A DNA stretch of 64,000 nt from CAUZIR01 sp965250195 (GTDB taxonomy: Bacteria; Chloroflexota; Dehalococcoidia; Lucifugimonadales; UBA2962). Positions 24,816-34,469 of this stretch are shown here, piece after piece (the stretch's first letter is position 1; every line of letters starts with the position of its first letter). Made by a program: the position numbers and the translations under genes. Where the stretch lies: positions 1,798,001-1,862,000 of the forward strand of contig OZ252295.1 of the NCBI GenBank assembly GCA_965250195.1, read 5' to 3'. Below the pieces are notes generated by a model. That model did not search any database, was not told the DNA's origin, and worked only from the letters and a program-made list of their open reading frames with translations.

Positions 24816-24947
24816 TTAGCTGGCTCTGAAGGCCGCCAATTATAGCTTCGTACCCGTGTCAGGGTGTTTGGGTAGGGAGGACGAAGATCGGTTGCTTTTC
24901 GCGGCGGCCATCTCCGGTTTTCCGCCCTCGCCATCACCGGTAGTCCG

Positions 24948-25415
24948 GTGTTGGGCGCACCGCCGGTCCGGGCCGGCACGCTGGCGCTGGAGGGGCGTGA
25001 GTCGCTGCCTGGCGAGCCAGTATCGGTGACGGCTCTGTTGACGAACACGACCGACGAGTCGGTCGTCTACACCGCGGTCCTGTGGGTGAACAGCTGCATT
25101 GAGACGACCCAGAGCGTCGTGCTCAAGGCCGGTGAATCGGTGCCGGTGCGCTTCTGGGTAACGCGGCCCATCGGCAGCTATGCCCTGCGGCTCGACCGCT
25201 GCACGGCCACCCTCGCTGTCCGCACTGGAGCCGAGCCCGCCAGTGGCCTGGTGACTCTGCCGAGCGCTGGCGGATTCGCCCCTTCGGGCGGCCTGCTGGC
25301 CGGGGCCAGGGCGGCCGATCTCGCTCTCGTGGTTACTGACTACGTGCTGGTGCTGGCTAGCTTTCGAAAAGTAGCTCGCCGTCGACGTACGTCTGCTGCA
25401 CCTGAATCTCTCTAA
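24948..25415 (+). CDS. Beta-sandwich (CARDB-like) small protein
   Basis: The 155-aa frame encodes a pattern of alternating hydrophobics with VSVTALLTNTTDES and VLWVNSC, as in CARDB/Ig-like extracellular domains. A hydrophobic stretch near residues 120-137 follows, then basic residues. No signal peptide is visible from TTG at 24948, so it may be the remnant of a longer exported protein. Its 3' end overlaps the convergent amidohydrolase by 59 nt. Confidence 0.4.
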   Translation: MLGAPPVRAGTLALEGRESLPGEPVSVTALLTNTTDESVVYTAVLWVNSCIETTQSVVLKAGESVPVRFWVTRPIGSYALRLDRCTATLAVRTGAEPASGLVTLPSAGGFAPSGGLLAGARAADLALVVTDYVLVLASFRKVARRRRTSAAPESL

Positions 25416-26973
25416 TGTAGTCGGGGTCCACGGCTGTCGGGTCGTGGCTCAGCACCACCATATCCGCCCGTTTGCCGACTTCGAGCGAGCCGACTTCGTG
25501 GTCACGATTGGTGGCGTAGGCGGAGCCGTTCGTGTACTGCTTTAGCACTTCCTCGGCCGGAATCGCCTGCTCCGGGGAGAGTTGGCTGCTGTCTATCTGC
25601 AGACGTCTGTTGGCCAAAGCGGCTATCCCGGTGAGCGGCGGCAGGGGCGCGCAGGGAAAATCAGACCCTGCCGCGATCGTCGCTCCTGATTCCACCAGAT
25701 CCTTGTAAGGGTAAGCGGGTAGCGACAGGTTGTAGTCGTCCAGCGTCTCTTGAAATAGCTCGCCGATGGAGAACAAAAACGGCGGCTGCAGCGACAGCAC
25801 GATGGGCATTGCGGCCGACCGTGTTATCTGGTCCGGCCGCGGGAACGTCATGTGCTCAATGCGGAACCGGAGCTTGTCGGCGCCGGGAATCTCGTCAATC
25901 GCACGCTGGAAGGCATTCAGTCCCTGGTCGATTGCCCGATCGCCGATGCAGTGAATGGCGACCTGCGTGCCGTTGCCCGCGGCCCGCAGCACCAGGGCGT
26001 CCACCTCGTCCTGAGTGTAGTAAATCTCCCCCTCGGGAGTCAGTGACCCGTCTTTGTGGCACATGTTCATCGCGTAGTCGGGGTAGACCGGGTCCATGAA
26101 TAGCTTCATCGTCCCGCCCCGCAGCCGGTCCGACACGTTGTCCTGGTCGAAAACCCCCTGCGACGCCTGCTCCGGGATCTGAAAAAACCCGTCGCCGCCC
26201 CGCAGTTGCTGCACGGCGATAGGCAGCTTGCCCGCCGCGTCGGCGATGCGGTACATCTCCGCGCTCTCGGGCATCGTTAGCGCGTCGCCGATGCCGGTAA
26301 TGCCGACGGACAGGTGGCGCATCGCGTTCTGATGCACGAGTTCCGCCACGCCTTCCTCGCCGAAGTGGTCGATGTGGGCGCGCATCGACATGTGGTGAAC
26401 CGGGTCCATTGCCCGCTCCTCCAGCACGCCGTTTGGCTCCTCGTCGGCGCCCTTCTTAATCCAGCCCTTGTACGGGTCGGCGGTGCTGCCGTCGATCCCG
26501 GCCAGCGCCAATGCCGCCGAGTTTGCGTAGCAGGCGTGGTAAGAAAAATCCATAATGCACACCGGGTTGTCCGGTGCCACCTCGTCCAGTTCCTGTCTGG
26601 TCAACGCTGTGGCCCCCTTCACCGTTTCGCAGTTGAAGCCCAGACCCCACACCCACTGGCCCGCCGGTGACCCGGCAGCCGCCGCCCCGATCGCCTCCAG
26701 CACGCCGGTCTTGCTCGGCAGCGGAGGCATACGGCAGTCCACCATCACCGGTTCCCACGTCGTCATGGAGAAGTGGTTATGCGGGTCGATGAACCCCGGC
26801 GTAACGGCCCGGCCCTGCAAATTGACCACGCGAGTGTTGTCGCCAATGTGTTTGCGCACGTCCACGCTGGAGCCGACGGCCGTGATCTTGCCGCCGCGCA
26901 CCGCCAGCGCGTCGGCGCGCGAGCTGCGGCCGTCCATCGTGAGAATCTTTCCGCCCAGCAGTACCAAGTCCAT
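25357..26973 (-). CDS. Amidohydrolase family 3 (YtcJ-like)
   Basis: The 538-aa enzyme shows the metal-site motif PGFIDPHNHF (about 60-70), a lysine/His-containing barrel (AIHCIGDRAID, RIEHMTF) and GSDFPCAP near the C-terminus. These are typical of YtcJ-type metal-dependent hydrolases of N-acyl or carbamoyl compounds. It is monocistronic with a good GGAGG site, cytoplasmic and of normal length. Confidence 0.88.
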   Translation of the reverse strand: MDLVLLGGKILTMDGRSSRADALAVRGGKITAVGSSVDVRKHIGDNTRVVNLQGRAVTPGFIDPHNHFSMTTWEPVMVDCRMPPLPSKTGVLEAIGAAAAGSPAGQWVWGLGFNCETVKGATALTRQELDEVAPDNPVCIMDFSYHACYANSAALALAGIDGSTADPYKGWIKKGADEEPNGVLEERAMDPVHHMSMRAHIDHFGEEGVAELVHQNAMRHLSVGITGIGDALTMPESAEMYRIADAAGKLPIAVQQLRGGDGFFQIPEQASQGVFDQDNVSDRLRGGTMKLFMDPVYPDYAMNMCHKDGSLTPEGEIYYTQDEVDALVLRAAGNGTQVAIHCIGDRAIDQGLNAFQRAIDEIPGADKLRFRIEHMTFPRPDQITRSAAMPIVLSLQPPFLFSIGELFQETLDDYNLSLPAYPYKDLVESGATIAAGSDFPCAPLPPLTGIAALANRRLQIDSSQLSPEQAIPAEEVLKQYTNGSAYATNRDHEVGSLEVGKRADMVVLSHDPTAVDPDYIREIQVQQTYVDGELLFES

Positions 26974-27175
26974 ACCCTAACTCCTCCTCGAAACGACCCA
27001 TATGGCCCCGGGATGCCATCGAAACGACCGAATGCGCTCTCAGCCTGCGAACGCCAGTACATCGGGGCGCTCGGAGTTTAAGTGCGTCCGTATACCCCGT
27101 CAAGGACGGCGTCAGTCGTAATTGCTGCGCCAGTCCATACCGGGCAAAACCGTGCTACGAAAGCGTGCCAGGGAA

Positions 27176-27204
27176 TTGTCGCCCCTGGGCCGGGTGGCTA
27201 TAAT
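27176..27204 (+). promoter_or_regulatory. Promoter upstream of the tRNA pair
   Basis: TTGTCG (27176-27181) and a perfect TATAAT (27199-27204) are 17 bp apart. They lie in the 343-bp gene-free stretch between the amidohydrolase start and tRNA-Leu. The implied transcript has a leader of about 105 nt before the first tRNA. I see nothing else there. Confidence 0.55.
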
Positions 27205-27316
27205 TTCCTCCAGTCACCGCCCTACCGGGGACCCTGGGACGAGCGCGCAGCCGTCTACAGGCCCGTTGGGTCCGGCGAGTGAGGGCCGGTGGGTGATGGG
27301 CCGTATGGCAGGGTGC

Positions 27317-27403
27317 GCCGAGGTGGCGGAATTGGTAGACGCGCAACGTTGAGGGCGTTGTGGCCGCAAGGCCGTGGGAGTTCGAGTCTCCCCCTTGGCA
27401 CCA
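27317..27403 (+). tRNA. tRNA-Leu (GAG)
   Basis: The acceptor strands GCCGAGG and CCTTGGC pair (one G-T). The D-loop has GGTAGAC, the anticodon loop TTGAGGG reads GAG, a long variable arm (class II) is present, the T-loop is TTCGAGT, and CCA is encoded. Total 87 nt. Confidence 0.95.
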
Positions 27404-27436
27404 GCTAACAATTGGGGCACCAGCCAAAAACATCAA

Positions 27437-27513
27437 GGCGCCGTAGCCAAGTGGACTAAGGCGGAGGTCTGCAAAACCTCTATTCGGCGGTTCGAATCCG
27501 CCCGGCGCCTCCA
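27437..27513 (+). tRNA. tRNA-Cys (GCA)
   Basis: The acceptor GGCGCCG pairs with CGGCGCC. The anticodon loop CTGCAAA reads GCA, the T-arm is GGTTCGAATCC, and the gene ends with U-CCA. It is 33 nt after tRNA-Leu and probably co-transcribed. Confidence 0.95.
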
Positions 27514-27561
27514 CTCCTCGATAGCTTTTTATGAAACAGATGCCTGAACTAGGCTCCCCCG

Positions 27562-29241
27562 TCAGTTCGACAGTAGGATCACCAGCGTCGCCTTCACGCC
27601 GTCTGCGTCATTGTCCAGGGCGAGGAAGCCGACCGAGAATTTACCGAACCTCTTGATCGTCGTCCCCGTCTGACCGTCCTCGATAATCATCTCGGATGTC
27701 CCCAACGGGCTGTCCGCTCTCAAGGAAATCTGGATCACTACCCGGCCCGGTGCCTCGCAGGTCTGTCCGGCCGGGCAGCGGGTGTCCTCAATGACGGTGA
27801 CGAACCTCGCCGTCATGCCGGAGACCACCCCCTTGGGACTGGTCATTTCTTGACCCAGGGGCAGCCTTACCGGCACCCCTAGCTCGGTCAGCGTCGTCTC
27901 GCCCGTCGGGTTGGACTCGACCGCTTCTGGGAACTCGAACGCCAGGTTGAGCGGCTGCGGCGTCGGCGTTGGCCTCGGCGTCGCTGTCGCGTCCGGCGCT
28001 ATCTCCGGCGTCGGCTCCTGTTCGGCCGCGGTGCCGGTGCGAACCTCCGCAGCGATCTCAGCGCCAATACCGAGAGTGAACAGCTCCGTCTCGGCCAGCA
28101 CGCCGTCGCGACCCTGTCCGCCGACGATCAGCAGCTCGCCGTCCGGCAACAGGGCGAGCGAGCTGCGATAGCGCCCAATCAACATGTCCCCCGCCGTCGT
28201 CCATGTGTTGGTGGCCGGGTCATACACTTCCACCGTGTCCTGGCTGCCGGTGCCCCCGGCAACCGCCACTCGGCCGTCGGGCAGCAGCGCGGCTACGTGT
28301 TCGGCGCGGGGCGCGTTCGTGTCAGCCAGCGAGCCCCAGGAGTTGGTCGCAGGGTCGTAGATCTCCGACGTCGTCCGTTTGCCTCTGCCGCCCACCACCA
28401 GCACGCGGCCGTCCTTTAGGAGCGTTGCAGTGTGCTGAGCGCGAGAGACGGTCATGTCACCGGCGGACAGCCACTTATCGGACTGTAGATCGTAGATTTC
28501 CGCAGACTTCAGGAAAGGACCGTCCGGCTTGCCGCCCCCGGTAATGAGGACCCGCCCATCGCTTAGCAGGGTGCCGGTATGCCAGATGCGGTCGCCCACC
28601 ATCGACGCCAGCTCCGTCCATGTATCGGCGGCGACATCGTAAATCTCCGTGGTGGGAAGGTGCTCGTACACCTCGTTCGCGCCACCTATTACCAGCACCC
28701 GTCCGTCGGGCAGCACGATTAGCGGCATCTTCTCGTGTGCCACGTTCATCGACGCCACGGCCGTCCAAACCCCGGTGGCCGGGTCCCATATCTCGGCCGT
28801 GTCGATAGCATGGTTTTTGATGCCGCGCCCTCCGGCCGTCAGCACTCTGCCGTCCTGCAGAAGTACCAGCCCGTTAGAAAACCGCGCGTCGGCCATCTCC
28901 CCGGTCCAGTCCCAGGTGCCGGGTCCCGGCGTCCAAACCTCGGCCGTGGCCACAGACCCCGCCGCCCAGGTCGGGCTGTTGCCGCCGGCGACCAACACCC
29001 GGCCGTCGGCCAGCGTCACGGAAGACAGCCACTGGCGCTGCTCCCCCATGTCGCCCACCAGCGCCGAAGCTCCCGCCGTGGGGAGGGACGCCGTCGTGCC
29101 CTCGTCGACCTCCTGGACATCGGTGTCCTGCGGGGAGTCGGCCGTGGTGGCGGAGGGCGAAGAGCCGCACGCGGCCGCCACTATGGCGATTAGTAGAACG
29201 GCGACCGGCACGAGGGGCGCTGTCACGAATACTCTCTTCAA
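27562..29241 (-). CDS. Kelch-repeat lipoprotein 1
   Basis: This 559-aa protein begins with a lipoprotein signal (hydrophobic run ending VAAAC at about residue 25) and an acidic linker. Six or more kelch units (about 60-370) follow, each with a DGRVLVxGG-type strand and a YDPAT/W motif. Together these predict a beta-propeller on the outer face of the membrane. A Pro/Thr linker (about 400-420) precedes a C-terminal 130-residue beta domain. The start is TTG at 29241. It diverges from a close paralogue at 29467. The ligand is unknown. Confidence 0.85.
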   Translation of the reverse strand: MKRVFVTAPLVPVAVLLIAIVAAACGSSPSATTADSPQDTDVQEVDEGTTASLPTAGASALVGDMGEQRQWLSSVTLADGRVLVAGGNSPTWAAGSVATAEVWTPGPGTWDWTGEMADARFSNGLVLLQDGRVLTAGGRGIKNHAIDTAEIWDPATGVWTAVASMNVAHEKMPLIVLPDGRVLVIGGANEVYEHLPTTEIYDVAADTWTELASMVGDRIWHTGTLLSDGRVLITGGGKPDGPFLKSAEIYDLQSDKWLSAGDMTVSRAQHTATLLKDGRVLVVGGRGKRTTSEIYDPATNSWGSLADTNAPRAEHVAALLPDGRVAVAGGTGSQDTVEVYDPATNTWTTAGDMLIGRYRSSLALLPDGELLIVGGQGRDGVLAETELFTLGIGAEIAAEVRTGTAAEQEPTPEIAPDATATPRPTPTPQPLNLAFEFPEAVESNPTGETTLTELGVPVRLPLGQEMTSPKGVVSGMTARFVTVIEDTRCPAGQTCEAPGRVVIQISLRADSPLGTSEMIIEDGQTGTTIKRFGKFSVGFLALDNDADGVKATLVILLSN

Positions 29242-29466
29242 ATCCCTACTCCTACTCCCGCTCCCGACCGTGCTCCGGCTTCGGACACCAAGGGGCCGCG
29301 GGTTTGGCTTCGCGGCACCTTACATAAGATATCAGCCGGACCAAAGGACAGCCGGAAAGAGTCAGTCCCCGTTGTTTCGTCGATTGATACGGAATCCCGC
29401 TTTGGGTAAGATTCCGTATTAGCGCTTGAGTTAACCGATCCCCAACCCCCGACCTAAAGGGTACCC

Positions 29467-31152
29467 ATGAAAAAAGCTACCGCGAAAAAAGCTTCCGCCG
29501 TAATCGCCCTGTTCGCCGCGCTACTGCTCGCGACCGCCTGCTCCAGTTCGCCCGCGACGACCTCGTCTTCGACCTCCGGCTCGTCGGACACCGGCTCCGA
29601 TGCCGATGTCTCCGAGACAACGGCATCGGTAGGAACCGAGTCCATCGCCGCCATGTTCGAAGGCAGGCAATTCCACTCGATCACGACCCTGTCGGACGGG
29701 CGCTTGCTGGTAGTCGCCGGCAAGGGCATACAGGCGCAGTCCAGCGGGTACGGATCGAGCTTCCTCGACTCTGCCGAGGTCTACGACCCGGCGAACGACG
29801 CGTGGTCGCGGACCGGCAAAATCAGCATCGTCAGGGAGCTGCCGGCAGTCGTCACGCTTAAAGACGGCCGGGCGCTCGTTACCGGCGGTGCAACCGTGAA
29901 CCGCAATTCGACTGCCGTTACCGAGATTTGGGACCCGGCCACCGGCGTATGGACCGTCGTCGCTCCCATGAACCAGGCACGCGAGAAGCTCCAGGCAGTA
30001 GTGCTGAGAGACGGCCGGGTACTGGTCATCGGGGGCACCAACTCCGAGGCCCAGCGCACCGGTACCGCGGAAATCTACGACCCGGCCGCCGATACCTGGA
30101 CCGACGTTGCTTCCATGGCGGAGAAACGCATTCACCACACCGCCACCGCGCTCCCCGACGGACGCGTGCTGGTAACCGGGGGCGGCAACCCCGACGGCCC
30201 GTTCCTGGGCTCTGCCGAAATATTCGACCCCGCCACCGGGGAGTGGTCGTCCGCGGGCGAAATGAACGTATCGCGAACCCAACACAGCGCAACCCTGATG
30301 GCAGATGGACGGGTGCTGGTAGTCGGCGGCCGGGGAAAACGGGCGACGTCGGAGATCTACGACCCCGAGGCCAATGCATGGATCACGCTGGCCGACACCA
30401 ATGCACCGCGGGCAGAGCACATCGCGGTGGCGCTGCCCGACGGCGGCGTACTGGTGGCAGGTGGCTCCGGCAACCTGGACTCGGTCGAGGTCTACGACCC
30501 CGTCACCGCCACCTGGACCGAGATCGGGACCATGGGCTTTACTCGTTACCGCTTTGTGGCGTCGATACTCTCAGATGGCCGGGTTGCATTGGTCGGCGGG
30601 CAGGGGACCGACAAGGTGTTGGCCGAGAGCGAGGCCTTCAGTCCCCCGGCAGCCGGTTACACGCGCACCGAGCTGATGGCCTCAGCCGAGGCGGCTCGTG
30701 CCGAGGCGCTCGAAATAGCCGCCAATGCCACCCCCACGCCCGTCCCCTCGCCCACGCCCGAGACCGAACGGCAGGCGACGACCGGTGAGGGCCTAGACAT
30801 CGACTTCCCGAACGCGCTCGAGTCCAACGCCGAGGGGCGGACACAGGTTCCCCTGGGCCAGCCGGTCAGACTGGCACTGGAGCAGGCCGTAATCAGCCCC
30901 TCGCCCAGCACGGGCGCCACCGCCACATTCGTTGAGGTCGTGGACGACAACCGGGCCTCCGGCGGCAGCGTCACCATCAGGGTGGACATCCGCATGTCGT
31001 TCTTCGAGCAGGGCGCGACCGATCTGATCATCGACCCGGAAAACCCCGGTCTGAACGTAAAGAAACTCGGCCGCTTCTGGGTCGGCGCGCTAAAACTGGA
31101 AGACGACGCAAACGGCAACCCCATAGCCACCGTCGTGCTCTTCGTGCCCTAG
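29467..31152 (+). CDS. Kelch-repeat lipoprotein 2
   Basis: The 561-aa protein has the same plan as its divergent neighbour: lipobox LATAC at about residue 25, Ser/Thr linker, kelch propeller (about 60-390), Pro/Thr linker, and a C-terminal beta domain ending in a VLFVP strand. The two are clear paralogues, probably from an old duplication that left them head to head. It precedes the pirin gene by 30 nt and may be co-transcribed with it. Confidence 0.85.
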   Translation: MKKATAKKASAVIALFAALLLATACSSSPATTSSSTSGSSDTGSDADVSETTASVGTESIAAMFEGRQFHSITTLSDGRLLVVAGKGIQAQSSGYGSSFLDSAEVYDPANDAWSRTGKISIVRELPAVVTLKDGRALVTGGATVNRNSTAVTEIWDPATGVWTVVAPMNQAREKLQAVVLRDGRVLVIGGTNSEAQRTGTAEIYDPAADTWTDVASMAEKRIHHTATALPDGRVLVTGGGNPDGPFLGSAEIFDPATGEWSSAGEMNVSRTQHSATLMADGRVLVVGGRGKRATSEIYDPEANAWITLADTNAPRAEHIAVALPDGGVLVAGGSGNLDSVEVYDPVTATWTEIGTMGFTRYRFVASILSDGRVALVGGQGTDKVLAESEAFSPPAAGYTRTELMASAEAARAEALEIAANATPTPVPSPTPETERQATTGEGLDIDFPNALESNAEGRTQVPLGQPVRLALEQAVISPSPSTGATATFVEVVDDNRASGGSVTIRVDIRMSFFEQGATDLIIDPENPGLNVKKLGRFWVGALKLEDDANGNPIATVVLFVP

Positions 31153-31182
31153 GGGAGTCTTCTCAGAATCTAGGAGAAACGC

Positions 31183-32151
31183 ATGCCCGCCGTTACCGTA
31201 GACGACGTACTGGTGCTGCCCCGAGTCCCCAGACCTGAGGATTCGAGGGAACGACCCGTAAAGAGCGTGACCACCACCCCCAGCGCGTTCGAGGGTGAGG
31301 GCTTTCCCGTCAGGCGGGCCTTCGCCGGGCTCGATCAGTCTGACGTCGATCCGTTCATCATGATGGACCAGATGGGCGAGGTGGAGTACCGGCCGGGCGA
31401 GGCCAAGGGCACGGCGTGGCACCCGCACCGTGGCTTCGAAACCGTCACCTACATCATCGACGGCACCTTTCAGCACCAGGACTCCCACGGCGGCGGCGGC
31501 ATCATCGCCGACGGCGATACCCAGTGGATGACCGCCGGTGGTGGCGTCCTGCACATCGAAGCGTCCATCGAGCAGCTGGTCGTTAGCGGCGGGACCGTGC
31601 ACGGCGTCCAGTTATGGGTCAACCTGCCCGGCGCCAAGAAGTGGTCTTCGCCCCGCTACCAGGACATCCGCGGCGGCAACCTGAGCCTGCTCACGTCCCA
31701 CGACGGCGGCGCGCTCATTCGCGTAATCGCGGGCGATCTGGCCGGACACGAGGGCCCCGGCATCACACATACGCCAATAACCATGATCCACGCGACCGTG
31801 TCTCCGAGCGCCCGACTGGAGCTGCCCTGGCGCTCCGACTTCAACGCACTCGCCTACGTTCTAGAAGGCAACGGCTCCGTCGGGTCAGAGGCCCGGCCCA
31901 TCACTCCGGGCCAGGCAGCGCTCTTCGGCAGCGGAGACTCGCTGGTGATCGGAGCAAGTGAACAGCGAGACAGTCGCACGCCGAATTTAGAAATTCTGGT
32001 GCTTGGCGGGCAGCCAATCGGTGAGCCGGTCGCCTGGTACGGGCCGTTCGTCATGAACACCAGGGAAGAGCTGATACAGGCCTTCGAAGACTACCAGGCG
32101 GGCAAGATGGGCGCGGTGCCCGTCGATCAGCTACCCCACGCCGGCCAATAA
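31183..32151 (+). CDS. Pirin family protein
   Basis: This 322-aa bicupin has the pirin metal-site motif HPHRGFETVTY (about residues 84-94), then further His residues (QHQDS, VLHIEAS) and a glutamate completing the usual 3-His/1-Glu iron site. The C-terminal half is the degenerate second cupin. Pirins act as quercetinases or redox-sensitive regulators; which applies here is not visible. Confidence 0.88.
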   Translation: MPAVTVDDVLVLPRVPRPEDSRERPVKSVTTTPSAFEGEGFPVRRAFAGLDQSDVDPFIMMDQMGEVEYRPGEAKGTAWHPHRGFETVTYIIDGTFQHQDSHGGGGIIADGDTQWMTAGGGVLHIEASIEQLVVSGGTVHGVQLWVNLPGAKKWSSPRYQDIRGGNLSLLTSHDGGALIRVIAGDLAGHEGPGITHTPITMIHATVSPSARLELPWRSDFNALAYVLEGNGSVGSEARPITPGQAALFGSGDSLVIGASEQRDSRTPNLEILVLGGQPIGEPVAWYGPFVMNTREELIQAFEDYQAGKMGAVPVDQLPHAGQ

Positions 32152-32190
32152 GCTACTCGGAGGCGCCAGCCTCACTGGGACAGGGGCCGC

Positions 32191-33417
32191 CTATTCGGTC
32201 CCGTAAATCTCCGTCGTCGCCAGCATCCCGTCCTTGCTCGTGCCGCCCATAATCACCGTGCGGCCATCGTCCAGGCGGAAGGCGTTGTGCCGGTAGCGGC
32301 CAGTACCCAGCGTTTCGCCGGCCAGCCAGGTGTTGGTCGTCGGGTCGAAAATCTCACTGGTCACCAGGTAGCCTGTGCCTCCAGTGATCAGCACCGTGCC
32401 GTTGGCCAGCAGTGTGGCCGCGTGCTCGCTGCGCGGGTCGACCGTCTCGCCTGCCAGCGACCATGAGTCGAGAGCCGGGTCGTAGATCTCAGCAATCTTG
32501 ATTTTTCCCTTGCCGCCCACCACCAGCACCCGACCGTCTTCGAGCACCGTTGCCGTGTGGAAAGCTCGGCCCTTCGTCAACGGTGCGCTGAGAGTCCACG
32601 AGTCGGTTTCGGCATCGTAAATCTCCGTGGGCTTCAGGTACGGGCCGTCCGTCTTGCCGCCGCCGACCACCAGCACCCGGCCGTCAGGAAGCGTGGTGGC
32701 CGTGTGGTTGGCCCGTTTCTCGGCCATAGGAGCCAGCTCCGTCCAGGTCTCGGTTGTCGGATCATAAGCCTCGGTTTCGGCAGTAAGAGAGATGAGCAGG
32801 CCGTTCTCGTCCTTGCTTGTCCCGCCGATCATCATGAACCGGCCGTCCCGCAGAATCGCCGTACCCATCAGGTCATGCGGGCGATTCATCTCCGGACCGA
32901 ACGTCCAAACGCCGGTTGCCTCGTCCCAGAACTCTGACGATGCGAGGGGCTCGCGCTGCCCGCTCAGGCCGCCGACGACCATAACCCGTCCGTCGGGAAG
33001 CGCGAGAAGGCCGGGTGAGCGGCGCTGCTCATTCATATCTCCTGTAAAACTCCACTCGGTAGAAGCGGGGTCGAACAGCTCGGCCGTCTCGTTGTAGTTG
33101 CCGCTCTGTGCCTGCAGGCCGATGGCGCGGCCGCCCACCGACATGAGCCGCCCGTCGCTCAGCGTTATCGTCGTGAAGCGCTCTCGCCGTGACTTCATGT
33201 CCGGGCCTTTTTCGAAACTTCCGGAAGCGAGCCGGGGCGAGGCCAGGGCGTCGCTAGGCTCGTCCGAGTCCACCTGTACAGACCCCGACTCCGAGCCACA
33301 CGCCGCGAGTACGGCGAGGGTCACGACCAGGAGCGAAGCCAGTGCCACGCGGGTGGTGGCCAACGAACGGACCAGCAGAGCCCAATTGCCCTGCCGGTCG
33401 TAAAGCAGCGAACTCAA
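32191..33417 (-). CDS. Kelch-repeat lipoprotein 3
   Basis: This 408-aa protein has a hydrophobic signal ending VLAAC (about residue 40), then six kelch units with DGRVLVVGG-type strands and no C-terminal domain. It is shorter than the other two and ends within the propeller. The start (TTG at 33417) leaves about 20 residues before the signal, so a start further in is possible. It is 39 nt convergent with pirin. Confidence 0.8.
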   Translation of the reverse strand: MSSLLYDRQGNWALLVRSLATTRVALASLLVVTLAVLAACGSESGSVQVDSDEPSDALASPRLASGSFEKGPDMKSRRERFTTITLSDGRLMSVGGRAIGLQAQSGNYNETAELFDPASTEWSFTGDMNEQRRSPGLLALPDGRVMVVGGLSGQREPLASSEFWDEATGVWTFGPEMNRPHDLMGTAILRDGRFMMIGGTSKDENGLLISLTAETEAYDPTTETWTELAPMAEKRANHTATTLPDGRVLVVGGGKTDGPYLKPTEIYDAETDSWTLSAPLTKGRAFHTATVLEDGRVLVVGGKGKIKIAEIYDPALDSWSLAGETVDPRSEHAATLLANGTVLITGGTGYLVTSEIFDPTTNTWLAGETLGTGRYRHNAFRLDDGRTVIMGGTSKDGMLATTEIYGTE

Positions 33418-33427
33418 GTCGAGTCCG

Positions 33428-33718
33428 TTATCCCATCGCCGCCATCGCCTTTTGCAGGTCCTCCTGCACCATGGCAGGGTAAAAATTGACGGTGCCGCCG
33501 AAGGCCTGCCACCAGGACTCGGCTATAGAAGGCAGCTCACTGGCGTCGTCGATGTTGACGACCAGCAACTGGGTGCGGACGCCATCTTCTTCGTAGAAGT
33601 AGACGGCCTCCGGCTTTTGCGCTTCCAAAATCCCCTCGATCGTCGCACCAACAGTGCCGCTGGCGATTGCCGCGTTACCAATCTGCGTGTCCATCGTTGT
33701 CTTGACCAAAAAACGCAT
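33428..33718 (-). CDS. Small alpha/beta hypothetical protein
   Basis: The 96-aa product starts MRFLVKTTMDT and contains EAVYFYEEDGVRT and a repeated beta-strand/helix pattern like a dimeric ferredoxin-like (ABM-type) fold. Similar 95-aa proteins occur in actinobacteria without assigned function. It lies 10 nt upstream of the kelch 3 gene and is probably co-transcribed with it. Confidence 0.65.
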   Translation of the reverse strand: MRFLVKTTMDTQIGNAAIASGTVGATIEGILEAQKPEAVYFYEEDGVRTQLLVVNIDDASELPSIAESWWQAFGGTVNFYPAMVQEDLQKAMAAMG

Positions 33719-33927
33719 AGCTCTCTCCTCGTGTGTCTTGGTACGGCCAGGCTCACATATGGCCTAGCGTTGCGTGGCCGGAGTCTACATGCGCGAGATT
33801 GCCACAGCAACCAAACCGTCGTGTCTGGCTCAAGGGCGGCTGTAAATAGCCGGGCAGACCGGATGATGCGATACAATCGCGCCGGTCCAGCCCGGTCAGC
33901 AGCCTGGCGAAAAGGAGATTTCGGCCT

Positions 33928-34469
33928 TTGAAGCGAACACTGATCGGCATGTTTCTTCTGGCGGCCGTCCCGGCCCTTTCGGCTGCCGCTGCCGCGTGTG
34001 GTGGAGACCCCGAGCCCATCGCCACGCCCGTCGTTATTCAGGCCACGTCCACTCCGGAACCCGCGCCCACTCCATCTCCTACGCCTAAGCCCGTGCCGCC
34101 GACGCCGGGGGCACTGGAGATGCTCCTGAGGACGGGGATGCGGCCGAAACCGGGCAGGCGTCCGAGGCGACCGACCCTTCGTCTCTCGTAGGGGAGTGGG
34201 ACGGCACAATCCTGGCGATGGGCCTGCAAATCAACTTCATCGTCAGCTTCGTCATGGACGGCGACGTGCTCACCGGCTCCGTCAGCGTGCCGGGGCAGGG
34301 CATCGAAGGGGCCTCGCTCGGCCCGGTCAATTTGAGCCAGGGTTCCATCAGCTTCACCGACCCCGATAGCGGCGTCACCTTCGACGGCGAGTTCGACGGG
34401 ACTCAGATCAAAGGCACGTTCCAGAACCAGGGACTGACCTTTGGTTTCACCATGACCAGGGCCGAATAG
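33928..34469 (+). pseudogene. Lipoprotein gene with a frameshift
   Basis: TTG at 33928 after AAAGGAG starts a lipoprotein signal (hydrophobic run ending AAAAC), then a Pro/Thr linker. Near 34095 the frame must shift: the next frame continues as acidic linker (GDAPEDGDAAETG) and then SSLVGEWDGTI with a lipocalin-like beta domain ending TMTRAE at 34466. The second half is also open from ATG at 34218. Either a one-base indel inactivated the gene or the sequence has an error in this GC-rich run. The stop overlaps the next GTG start. Confidence 0.65.
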
